Part shown: positions 31,994 through 44,400 of the stretch, in pieces
Numbering within the stretch: the first letter of the stretch is position 1
Layout: the number at the start of each line of letters is the position of its first letter
From: Colias croceus
Lineage: Eukaryota; Arthropoda; Insecta; Lepidoptera; Pieridae
Length of the DNA: 64,000 nt
Assembly: GCF_905220415.1 (NCBI RefSeq)
Contig: NC_059565.1
Location: forward strand, 4,488,501-4,552,500
Direction of reading: 5' to 3'
Position numbers and translations under genes: made by a program
Notes under the pieces: model-generated
The model's database searches: none
Seen by the model: the letters and a program-made list of their open reading frames with translations, nothing else
Told to the model about the DNA's origin: nothing

Positions 31994-32275
31994 TAACTAG
32001 CTTAACGCCCGCGGCTTCGCCCGCTTTGTCTAAAACCTAAAAAATTATATACTTAAACCTTCCTCATGAATCACTCTATCTATTAAAAAAAACCGCATCA
32101 AAATCCGTTGCATAGTTTAACCCATTGAGCCCTGAGCGGCCCGATCTGACCACGTCACAATATATTTTCTATTGTGTCTGTCATTCCGGGGGCTGAGTTA
32201 TTACAAGATTTAAGCATACAAAGGGACATAGGGACAGAGAAAGCGACTTTGTTTTATACTATGTAGTGAAGTCTA
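31994..32275 (-). mobile_element. Helitron-like element, second family, with an insert
   Basis: CTAG and the cccgcggcttcgcccgc hairpin are at the left, and ctatgtagtgaag closes the right. Between catagttt and aagatttaagc, where other copies are continuous, about 95 bp are inserted (32118-32212). A related 95-bp piece occurs alone at 55551-55650. Confidence 0.7.
32118..32212. mobile_element. 95-bp palindromic mini-element nested in a Helitron
   Basis: It starts aacccattgagccctgagcg, carries the internal hairpin cacaatatattttctattgtgt, and ends ccgggggctgagttatt. The copy at 55551-55650 shares the start, the hairpin and the end. Its tips are partly inverted (taaccc.../...gagtta). Confidence 0.6.
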
Positions 32276-32790
32276 AACTCACCTTAGTATATTTATTCCA
32301 TTATAAGGTATTATTACCAAATACATTTGCATTATTTTTAATTTAAACTTTACTATCATAATATTAAAAATCATTTAACACACACACTTTAATATCAACA
32401 CTTATCAAACTTATACACTTTCAAGAACAAAAAACAACACATAAACAAATTATAAAAACAAACAAAAACTATCCATAAACAATAATATACACAACTTAGA
32501 CATTTTCATACTTTGCACTGCGCTGTATGACAACCAACGTTAAACTAATATTTTATAGCAACAAAAGATACCTTGTTGATTCACAGATAAAATAATCATA
32601 CTGTGAGATTACTAAGAAACTGTGAATCACCAATGACAGGTTAGGGCATACCCTGTCACTATATTATTCATTTAAAAGCATGTGCATGATTTTTACTTTC
32701 ATAGTAAAGATGTAGTGATTTCTGCTAATGTTTATATTGTAGTTTATAAATATGTAACCTGTAGAAGTATAGATGATATCTATACTGATA

Positions 32791-32970
32791 CTAGCTTACC
32801 GCCCGCGGCTTCGCCCGCTTTCTTTATAACGATTTGAGATTTAAACTATCCTATCTCTCAAGTTGGGTCGAATTGCACATGGTGTGCAAATTTTATTATA
32901 ATCAGTTAAGTGGTTTAGGAGTCCATTGAGGACAAACATTGTGACACGAGATTTATATGTATTAAGATTA
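32791..32970 (-). mobile_element. Helitron-like element, diverged
   Basis: CTAG (32791-32794) and the ccgcccgcggcttcgcccgc hairpin are intact; the rest, including attataatcagttaagtggt, is diverged. Confidence 0.6.
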
Positions 32971-35054
32971 TAAAGAGGAAAGGTTTGTAATTATGTATGT
33001 AGGTATGTATGGTTTTCACGCATAAACTACTGGACCGATTTCAAAAATTCTGTCCTCACGTGCGCTGCGAAATCTATTGAAGATAGAACAAAAAAATGTT
33101 CTACGGTTTTATAGAATGGATCAATATCTACAAGAAAGTCCGCAATACCATATGTCCATCTTCAGTAGTTATGTTACTACAACAACTTTTTTATGTTTTC
33201 AAAGTAAATAGATTTTAAAATGTGTTATTGGCAGAGATTGGTGGTATATGTGAAACAAAAGAAATTATAAGATAACACATAACAAATAGCACTATTTGCG
33301 AAAAGGTACAATTAATTCAGCCATATTTACTGTATTTGTATATCTATAACATTCTATATTATTTCCATGTCAAAATTATCGGTAATCATTGGAAAATTTA
33401 ATCGGCACGACCCGATCTCGATATATAGATCGTGAGTTGTAATTTACTTGTTCTATTTGTGGTTGTGACACATAACTTATGTAGTTATGATAAACGTATG
33501 AACAGTAGTAAATATGACTATCTAAGGCCAATCTTTGATGAGACCTCGGAACAAGGCTGAGCTTCTACGTTGCAGAATTATCGCAATGGTGATGTCAATA
33601 TAATTTCTTCGCTGGCTATAACTGTGTATGCACAAATCTAGATTCTAGTCCTAAAATAAAATATGACAGCCAAATACGTACCGTTCATCAAATTCGGATG
33701 TGCAATTGTAATTTCTCGTATGCCACCATGTGACAATTATTACGGCGTACACGTAAAAAACAGACACAAACACTAGATCACGTCACTAGTTTTATTTTCG
33801 CTATAAATGGTCGTTTTCAATGAAAATATCGCACGTTTTCAAGAGAACTTGCCCGAGTTTTGACATTCCTTGCGGCCATTTTTCTCTGGATGAAACAAGA
33901 ACAACAGAGACTAGAGAGATGTTGCCAGTAACTCGCAGATAAATTTGCCCGAATTCGGGGAAATTTGGAATACTTTTTTTTAAGTTCGGTGATTTGATTT
34001 ACTAAAATGTAGCTTACTATCCGTTTTCATTTATATAACAATACTCTTCAAATGTATAAATTATGCCAATAACACCATTTCTTATCACACCAAACGTTGC
34101 AATACGTTGTGAAAGCAACAAGACACGAAACAGCCAAACACGAATCGCGGAAGTTGAAAAGACTACGATTCCTGTAAAATCAGGAAGTTACCCGGCTAGC
34201 CCGGCGCTTGGCGTGGCTCATTCCATTCAGGTCTTATGCACATGCGCGGTTTTGGTAAAGTATGCCACTAGGGCATCGACTGTCCCTGCACCAGGTCATC
34301 GCTTACCTATCGTTTACTATGTAGGTCGCAAACTGTACTAGATGTTTTGTAAACGACAGTATGAAGGTCTTTTGTCATTATATGCATCATATGGTTTTAT
34401 TGGCTCAGACTCTATTTTCTTGCTGTTGACTCAATCAATTCCTTTGTTTATCGTTACAAAGTTGTTTTATTTTTAAGATTACACTTTAATTAAAAATACA
34501 CTTTGATTGTAACAAAAATTTATTTTGCTTTTCTTGGTTATAACCGACTCTTTGTTCGGTGGATCGATATTTTCATACATTTAAGCTTAAGAGCTTATTT
34601 CTTAGTACGAAGTAATGACCCAATTAGATAGACCCAAAAGATACATACCTATTTGCAGCTATGAGAATTATAAAGGGAATAAAACTAATATAATAATGTG
34701 AAAGAAAACCACAACAAAATTTGACCAGTCGTTTTTGTTTGACCAATGAAGTAAATATCAATTAATAATAATTATAGTATGTGTCATCTAGGACTATTTT
34801 TTTCTGTTATCTTTAATGTCCAAACAGAGTTTTCATAACATTTAGTAAGCATGTAATAAAATACTCATTAAGAAGGAACTTAGTATTTACGCAATGCACC
34901 TATGTGGATCGATACCTACTTCATCTCATTAAAGTTAGGTAAACAGGTCTATATCCTTTGTTTATAAACTCTATCTTCTCATAATTAGTAATCGTAATAT
35001 CAATATACTTAATGTAAGGGAAACTAGAGGACAGATAAATAAATGTATTTTTAA

Positions 35055-35290
35055 AAGGGCTGATAGACGTACGAACTTTAAAGTCGCGGTTTTAAAGTTC
35101 GCGTACTTACTCGGCTCGCGGCGGTGACAGACGTGCGAGCCAAGGCGGGCTTCGAGTAAAATTTCAAACATGTTGGATCGTCAACGAACTTACTCGACGG
35201 TTTATAAGTACGCGTACTTGGGGTGACACACGAGCGAAAAAGGTCGTCGAGCCACAAGTTCGCGTACTTACTCGTACGTCTGTCACCCCT
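35055..35290. mobile_element. MITE with GACAGACGTACGA ends
   Basis: The left end gctgatagacgtacgaactt is mirrored by gttcgcgtacttactcgtac followed by gtctgtcac at the right. Internal tracts repeat aagttcgcgtacttactcg in both orientations. It is GC-richer than its surroundings and has no coding potential. Confidence 0.65.
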
Positions 35291-35546
35291 TTTACAATAA
35301 ATTGCCATTGTTATCCACAGTAGCATGAATAGCATTCAACAAGTTATCCACACTTCAGTGCGGACGAAGCGTATTGGCCCATTTTCAGAACAATGTATAC
35401 GTTAAATGAAAAGTTTCGTGGTCGTACACATTGATAAAACATCTAAAACATTAAAATGTATTTTGCCTTGGCACAGTTACATATTTGCGATAATAATGGA
35501 ATGATTTTAAGGTGACCTATTTCATGTTTCATGGGTTTATAATAAA

Positions 35547-35741
35547 CTAGCTGCGCTTCTTGGTTTCACCCGCGTGACTCCGCTCCTGTTGGTCATAGCG
35601 TAATGGCATATAGCTTTCTTCGATACATATACATTCGGCTATCTAACACTGAAAGAATTTTTCTAATCGGACCAGTAGTTCCTGAGATTAGGGCGTTCAA
35701 ACAAACAAACAAACTCTTCAGTTTTATAATATTAATATAGA
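35547..35741 (-). mobile_element. Helitron-like element, fourth family, complete
   Basis: On the minus strand it starts TCTATATTAATATTATAAAA and ends gcgcagCTAG before T. The shared tract ctatctaacactgaaagaat is present. Confidence 0.75.
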
Positions 35742-37882
35742 TAAATGACGGCATCAAAACATTTATTTCTCCACACTAGTGATTTCATCAACGTTTATCT
35801 GATTCCTACATATTGATCTAATGAGGGATAGCGCTAAACATAGCTTAACAGACTATTTATTTTTATCGCTGTTGTATTGATTATTGAAGCCTCAATGCTT
35901 TACGTTAAGGCTATTGCGATTTATATGTTTTATTTTAATCTAAGATTTTAATATAAAAAATTATACTCAATACCTAAGCATCCCTACTAACTAACTAACT
36001 AACATCAAAGCGAGGAACTTAAAAAGCTGCTTATGATAAAGGAAAAGATGCAAGTTCATATTCCATGCTCAAATGCTATTATTTCATTGTTGACATTTTA
36101 CTCAGAAATACAAATTAATTACATCAATACAACGGTGTGCGTTATATTAAACAATGTGAAGCTCTGTTAAGATGTTTTAGCAATCTCTTTATAGATGCCG
36201 TGAAGAAGATATTCTTGCAGAGACGAACTTAAGATATTATGTAGAACCACTATGAACACAGTGTAGAACAAAGTCGATTAAGGTTTATTCATAAAAAGGT
36301 TTGTGGTATATACAGAATACCACATCACCAACAAATATTTTCTTATAATTTTTCATATTATTTATATCTGTCAAATGACTTATGAAGAAAAAAACAAAAC
36401 ATAACTTTGTAGGCAGGTATTGCTACTGTAGTCTGTACATCTAGTAGCAAGTTATTTTTTGGCTTAACAATATATATTCCTTCAAGTTTATGTACAACTA
36501 GTCGACGCCCCTGATTTTTGATGCACTTTATTCAACATCGTTCATATAATATTATTTTAAATTATATTATATTTAGTCTTATCAAAGTCGGTAAAGTAAT
36601 TTCGAAACATACAATATCTAAATTATGCACGTTAATAGATCAGTAACATCTATTTTAATAGTGTGTGGACTAAAAAATAAAACAACTTGTGTATGCATAA
36701 AATAATTTATTCGATTTTCACTTACAATTCGTATTATATTAGGATGGAGAACATGCCTACTTATTTATAATACATCAAAAGCATGATGAGCAAGACTGAA
36801 AACTACATCATTAAAACATTTGAATCATCTACATACTTATCAAAGTTTTAATATTGAGATGATATTGAACTGTGTTCAAGTAAATAAACTCAAACTCAAA
36901 CTCAACGCGCCTAAAGATACATAATTATATATTAAAAAAACTAAATTTGAGTAAACTAAATATAAAATTAAAATAATGTTTAATTATTATATTCATAATG
37001 AATATTTCGTTCATTAATTGTAATAGGAACATAGGCAGGGTATATACCTAGCAACGGAGTTTTAAAAATGTCGGTAATAGTTAAACAAAAATAAGTATAA
37101 GTTATAGACAATTTAGAATAATTCATGAAATTATGAAAGAGAGCATAATAATATTATTTATGCACAGTTTTTGGGTATTTTCTGTTTAGCTTAACCGTCA
37201 GTTAAAACGACAATTTTAACGACAGTTTAGCTTTAAATTATCAGCAAGTCGTGAAACTGGCCCTAAATATTTAATAATAATAAAATATATTTACTAATAT
37301 AAAAATAGAAAATAAAACATTTTAATAAAAATTAACATTCTTCTTAAATATAAATAATGAGACAAATACGCAATTAATTGCATCACATTAAATAAGACAA
37401 AATGTAAGTACCTAATTATTACAAACACTAAACTTGCAAGGACAATACCTACATTCATTTTAAACAAAAATAAATCATATAAATATATTTTATACATCAT
37501 AATAGTACCTAAAGTAGCAAAGAAAAAGATAGATAAGATACAACTATCTTTCTTTCAAAAGATCAAACATAACTGTATATTCTCTATTCTATATTTAATC
37601 CATTGCAATACTAAAAACAACTAGACTCACAATCATATATTAAAAGGTTGTCAATAAAATTCCATATAAAACACTCATTGAAATTAACACCTTATTACGT
37701 TGCCGTAAGGTTCAAAGTTTATTATATCGCTCATAAAAACCCTGCCTACAACACGCGTAAGCAGAGTTTTGCTTCGGACATTTTTTTAAGCATGATTGTG
37801 AGTCTAGTAGTTTATTATATTATATCAATATATATCTATAAATAGTACATTATTTATATAATAAAACTTATTGACATATTAT

Positions 37883-38135
37883 GACGACGTGGTTGGCGCA
37901 GTGGTAAAGTAACTGCCTACTGAGCCGACGGTCCCGGGTTCGATCCCCGGTCAGGGCAAATATTTGTGTGATGAACTCAATTATTTGTTCTTGGGTCTGG
38001 GTGTCATTATCTATATATGTATTTATTAAATATTATATTTATCGTCGCCTAGTACCCACAACACAAGCCTTAATTGAGCTTACTGTGGGACTAGGTCGAT
38101 TTGTGTAATAATGTCCTATAATATTTATTTATTTA
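37883..38135 (+). mobile_element. tRNA-derived SINE, second copy
   Basis: Head ggttggcgcagtggtaaagt (box A) and cccgggttcgatccccgg (box B), followed by the same body and TTTATT-rich tail as the copy at 22513. Confidence 0.85.
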
Positions 38136-38447
38136 TTATTTTTTCACTTTCCCACTATGTTTACTCCAAATCATAGCACTCTCTTAACTTCTCAAGGTAA
38201 TAAAAAGTACTATTAAATATAGATTTCTAGATATAAAGCACTATCCACATAGACGTTAAAATTTCCATATCTAATATACATATAAAATTCTCGTGTCACA
38301 ATGTAAGTTACTACGAAACGGCTTGACCGATTCTCATGAAACTTTGTGTGCATATCAGATAGGTCAGAGAATACCCCTGAGTTATAAGAGTAAGGCAGAT
38401 TTCCAGAACAGCAAATAACCCATATAATACAGGTTATTTATTTAAAC

Positions 38448-38453
38448 TTTATT
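38448..38453 (-). terminator. Candidate poly(A) signal of the SID-1-like gene
   Basis: TTTATT on the plus strand reads AATAAA on the gene strand, about 27 nt after the TAG stop. It is the first such hexamer downstream. Confidence 0.5.
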
Positions 38454-38479
38454 GCACTTAAAAATAAAACACTTATAAC

Positions 38480-41400
38480 CTAAAACACTGGTATCAAATG
38501 CCTAGGCGTATTGTCCAATGGTTCGTCCAATATTAAAAGAGCGTTGAACGAAAAAAACATGGCCGCCGCAGAGGCTAAATGCCACAAGTCGTGTGTATCG
38601 AATACACCCATGGCGTCACATAGCGCGTTATGCGTGCGAGATTGGGCTGGTGTTTGCTGAAAATAATATTTTTATTATTTAGGTGCAGAACAAATGTTGC
38701 CATGTCGAAAAAAATGTGACAGAAGTGAGTATTATGCTATGAAAAACAATCCCTGCATATTCATTTTTTCGTCGCAATATTACTTACTAAGAAATAAAGT
38801 TTAGATGAGGATGATAATTCAAAAATATTTATTGTAATTCTCACATTGATTGAAAAAAAAAAACATATTTGTTTAAATAATTATATTGTTTCATTGAACT
38901 TATTTAAATTCAATTAATGATGACAACTTTACACTATCATGACTGATATTCAAAACTTTTACTCACACTCACTCATATTATCATCTACCCACACTCACAA
39001 CTCATACAAAACTTATACTCACACACACTCACAATACTAAAACTCACAACTCACTAACTCACAACACTCCAACTCACACTCACTTACCGACCACTTAGTC
39101 CTCGAACTCAGAAACAAATAAGCAGCCAGTCCCCATACAACATGAGCTAGTGCTAACCACAACCATCCCGCGGCCGGTACTCGTTCGCGGTGAACTAACT
39201 TCATTATCACATAACCACCGTTATATAATATGGTATTCCCCATTAATATGGCTAGCAAGTGACGAGCGAAGTCCTTGTTGTGCTCGTAGAGGCTGGAAAA
39301 TGTAAAAGACAAATTTGACGCAAAAATGTACAAAAATATTTCGTTTATATGTTCTAAATGAGGCAAACAAACAACAGTAAAAAGCTGCACGTAACAAGCG
39401 CGAAACAGCGCTGATCGTACAAGATTTAATAAACAACTAAACTCACAATCATTCAAAATATTTGTGAATTTTATAAATGATAGATATAATGGACAGTTTG
39501 AACATTACTGCCACGAAATAAGGTGTTTTTTAAATTAATATTTTACAATGCCGCACGGACTTTTTTAACCAATTTTTAACCTATTTTTACAAAATTGTAA
39601 AGTTAAATATAACTAACTATTCATAAGTTATATAATGTGTGTTTGTGTGTGTATGTATGTGTGTCTTTCCGTGTATTTGTTTGTATGTATGTATGCGTAT
39701 ATGTTTCACACTCACCCATAGGCAGCCAATGCAATGTTCGCCAAATTAGCTATAGCAATGAGAACAGCTCGAGCCGTATAGTTGGGCTTGAAAGCGAGCC
39801 AACCGTGCTGTCTTATAGAACGAACTGCTGTGCGGGGTATCGTCCATTCTAAAATGTAAGTGAATAAAAAAAATGTTTATTTCTTTTAAACAAGTTTTCA
39901 TCTTGGGTTGGAGGTAAGTGCCTACATTTAATTGATTAATTTCAAATGTGGTACAAGGCGCTTCTCTTCTATCAATAACTCAATAACATTTGAAAGAAAT
40001 TTTAAAAAGTAAGGTAATGATAACATAAAAATACTCTAAAATTGGTAATAAATAAAATAATAGAAAAATACATAAACATAACCAACACTGGTTTTGGTTA
40101 AGGTTGGTACCTTACCACAAAAGGGATCTGTCACTTTAATAATTGTCTATGTGAAAAACGACAAAACCAGATTAAAGAGAACCTGCGCTTAAAGTTAAAC
40201 CCTGTCTAAAGTTTTTTTTTTGTAAGACCAACGGTAAGACAGTACATGCACGTACATGTTTAAGTTTAAATTGAAAACGTGTCATTTCTTTTTAGGGAAT
40301 CCGTTGTTGTTAGTTATTTGTTGTTGTTTTATTGTTTAAGCTATCTTATTGTGTACGGTGCATGTCCTGTAATGTGTTGTGTTGTACTGTGTTGTGTTGC
40401 ATTGTAATATGATATAAAACGTTATGTCGATTCAAAAGTGCTTTTATAAGAAGTCTAATTGAATAAATAAATATGTTTGCGTTTGTTTGAGTCTGAGTTT
40501 GATACACTGTGTTGTGACTTGTGTTATGTACCGTGTTGCTGCATTATGTCATATTGTGTTGTGTTGTGTTGCATTGTGCTACACTGTGTTCTTATGAATT
40601 ATGATATTTTTATCTAAGTGTTGTTAAAACTCACCCATTTTAAATCTCCCCACGTAATATATTTTGAAAGTGAACACAAAGCACACGGCCAGATGCATGA
40701 TGGTGAAAAACACCCAGAAATATACGCTTGGATACATTATGCCGAGGAAACCTTAAAAGATATATTTTTTTGTTTATTATTGACATGTATATCAAGTTAT
40801 TGAATTAAGGGTTGCCACTTTTTAGTATTTTCTTGATAAAATTTGTTGTATTTATCACCGACTTTTTCCATATTTTCCTTGTTAAAGTTAATTTGTTCTT
40901 AGAGAACAAAATAAATTTCGAAAAAATAACTGCAAAATGCAAAATTTTCCAAGGGTTTAAAAATCGGTTCAGTCATTTTTAATATAAAACGAAACATACA
41001 TAATTCATTGTTTACCTATATTGATACCCAATTGAAAAAAAGGATGATCATTTTTTGATGAATTTCAACCTTACCGATAGCCATCAAAAGTGCCAGTAAC
41101 ATAAAAGTGGCATGCGCGCTTGCGTTTACATCTGGATGTCTCGATTGATAAAGTTTCACTATACACAGCACAGCAATTACGTACATGAATGATGAGTCTG
41201 GAAAAAAAATATTTATCATGATATTTATTTTAATTTTTTGATGAAAAATATTCTTTTGGGTAAAAATAATTAGTTCCAAAGCAACGTAGGTATAACGCAG
41301 TTCACCCTACTATACGTCAGTGTCAGCTTTGGCCGCCATTGAAAATTCGTTTCTTTATTGAACTGCGTTATATTAATAAACTAGCTTCCGCCCACGACTT

Positions 41401-44400
41401 TGTACGTGCATCTCCGTTTTTCCCCGTTCCCGCAAGAATTTCGGGAAATCTTTTCTTAGCGGATGCCTACGTCCTAACATCTACCTGCATGCCAAATTTC
41501 AGCCCGATACGTCCAGTGGTTTGGGCTGTGCGTTGATAGATCACTATATCAGTCACCTTTGAGTTTTATATCTAATATATATTATAAAGGCGAAAGTTTG
41601 TAAGTATGGATGTATGGATGTATGGATGTTTGTCACTCTTTCACGTAAAAACTACTGAACCGATTAAAATGAAATTTAGCACACATATAGAGGGTAACTT
41701 GGATTAACACATAGGATAGTTTTTATCCCGGAAATCCCACGGGAACGGGAACTATGCGGGTTTTCTTTGAAAACGCGGGCGAAGCCGCGGGCGGAAAGCT
41801 AGTAATATATAGATTAATTTTTAAGATTATAAGGAAAATTACTGACCAAAAAACCAAGAAAAAGTGTTGTTCAGATATGCTTTTTGCATAGTGCAAAATT
41901 GTAGGTTTTAAAATTAATAGTATAGTAAAAATTAAGTAATAGTAGTCTAGTAGTAAGTAGTAGTCTATTAGTAAGTACTAAATCTTACCAAACTGAAAAT
42001 TCATTTTATTAGGGCACAAATGGTAGCAAGCTGACAGGAGGCCTTCCATGGCCAACGCGAGACCCATTGAGTAGAACAAACCCAGGTGCTGGGGTATACC
42101 TTGCTCCTGTAAATAAAGATACAGGTACATATGTAGAGGTACAGATATACAGGTATCGACGGAGAAATGCAAATACAGGTACAGGTAGAGATAGAAGTAG
42201 GTAAAGATATATATACAGTGTGGAAATTTTCGATGGGCCCAAGATGGGAAAGTACTAGAAATACTGAAGATAGCAATAATAGAACTGCATTCAAAGATTT
42301 TTAAAAATTCACTTGCATCGACCGGGAATCGAACTAACTAAAAATTAATATAATTAAGCTCGAGCGGTCGGTCGTTAACTGCTCGAGCAGTCCGTGTACG
42401 GCAGTGAATGAATGTACATAGTTCACCGCGCGGTCGCTGCTTCAAGCCATCGGTCTCAACTGCTTGAAGCGGTCGGTGTACGGCCGCCCTTAGATATAGA
42501 TACAGATAGTGATACATATACTAATATAGATAGAAATACAGATATAGATACAGATACTATTATATTTTTTGAATCTTGCCAATGAAGTTTCACTTCTGAC
42601 ACGTGTGCTCGTTTTTTAATACTGTCTATTTCTTGTAAAAATATACATTACCTGATTACCACCATAGCGCACATGTCTGCATCTCGCTTGCACCATAAAT
42701 GCTAAGCCCAAAATGATGTAACCAATATTGGAGTAGACGTGATTAAAATCAGCCAGAGGCCCCAATGGGTGAGCGCACAGGAAATTGTAGTAGCACACAT
42801 CTTGATCACCGGTTTGAAACACCATCTGTAATGGTTTAGCAAATTTGTACTATTTTTATTGAAATACACAATTTTCACATGTTTCGGAATGTTTCGTGTA
42901 CCAATGGATAAACTCAATTGGGTACTAAACCGATTTTGAATATATTTTAACCAGTAGAAAGCTATCAAAACTACCAAGATACATACTCACAGACAAACAA
43001 ATCATAACAAAACTCTGCCCAATACAAGACTAGGCAGAGTTTTGCATCGAACAGTTTAGGCCAGTTGCATAGCTTGACCGACCATCAGTGCGTACGTCAG
43101 TCGCGCTTGTCATATGTATGGAAATTCATAAAACCGTTCATAGCTAGACCGACCATACGCACGCGTATTTCCATACATATGACAAGCGCGACTGACGTAC
43201 GCACTGATGGTCGGTCAAGCTCTGCAAGCGTGATTGTGAAACTAGTTCTTTATTGTAAGTCTGATGTATCATAATAAATATCTTCTTTTTTGTTGACGAT
43301 TATAAGGTGTTTCTAAAGTGTAGTTAAATAAATGTTTGATTTTATAAAAAAAACTTACCCTTTGATATGTGAATAGTAATTGTACCACTGGTAATGCATA
43401 CACGACCGCCACAGTAAGGGCACTCCAGAAATATCTAGAAAATATTTTAAATAATAATAATTTAAACTATAATACATACTTCATTGAAAAAAAATCTGCT
43501 GATTAAACTTTACAATAAACATTTAAAAATTTAAAGTTGTTTGTAGCAAATAAAATTTTGAAGTGAAACTTCTTTAGGCGCGTTGAGAGTAAATTTCAAG
43601 GTCACGTCATGGCAATACCGTCACATCAAGGAATAAGGCGAAAATTTTTGCATCTTACCAAAGAAGTTTCACTTCTGACACGTGTGCTCGGCACACACAC
43701 TCTTTTTTAATTTTAACCATATATTTCTTACCTATCCGACCGTCTATTACAAGTTTTACTCTTACGACTCAATCCGGCCACATTTAAAGGTATAGGAAGG
43801 GACCTTCCTTGTAACTCATCTTCAGATTCTGCATCTGAATCTAGAGCAAATTAAATCAAATATATGTATAATTAATTATTAATTATATTATAAGTAAAAA
43901 GGTGTGTAGATAGGTATATCGAACAATCCAATTAGCCACGTAGGTTAAAAGACATTTGTTTCAAAGAATTTTAACAATAAATTTAGTATGTTTTAACAAT
44001 AGTAAAACATTTATTATAGAGTAAATACAATTATTTCAGTTGTCTCTGTGTTTGAAGATCGAATGTTGTGTTGGTAATCTATCTACACTTTTTTAACCGA
44101 CTTCAAAAAAAAAAGGAGGAGGTTATCAATTCGGCCAGTGTATTTTAGCTTATAATATCATTAATAAGATATTTAAGAAAAACATTTTGAGGAAACCGGC
44201 ATAAGCAAGAACATTGGTTCTTTCTCTCTTTCCTTCTTTTTCTCTCAGTTTGACGACATAAGATGTAAATAAAACATAGCATGTATACTTTTTTGGGTCA
44301 TTTTTTGTGTGATTGAATTTAAATATATTTTTTTTACTTAAAATTTGTTTTATTTCTTGTATTATTAAATTATTTGCACTAGTAAAGTATTGGCACTAAT

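Larger units (their letters stand above)
29186..38479. other. Non-coding region between SID-1 and the phosphatase
   Basis: The missing 5' exons and promoter of the phosphatase must lie here if the gene is not interleaved with SID-1. Apart from the elements listed separately I see AT-rich sequence. A moderately GC-rich patch at 33830-34330 is the only candidate for a promoter or first exon. The plus-strand open frame 34063-34341 has no recognisable domain. Confidence 0.5.

Noticed and set aside
34063..34341. Plus-strand frame of 92 residues in a GC-richer patch
   Set aside because: No motif, no splice context, and no similarity I can recognise; left as non-coding.
42001..42294. Minus-strand frames of 77-97 residues rich in Tyr/Leu/Cys
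   Set aside because: They are SID-1 exon 15 read into an intron with (agatac)-type simple repeat.
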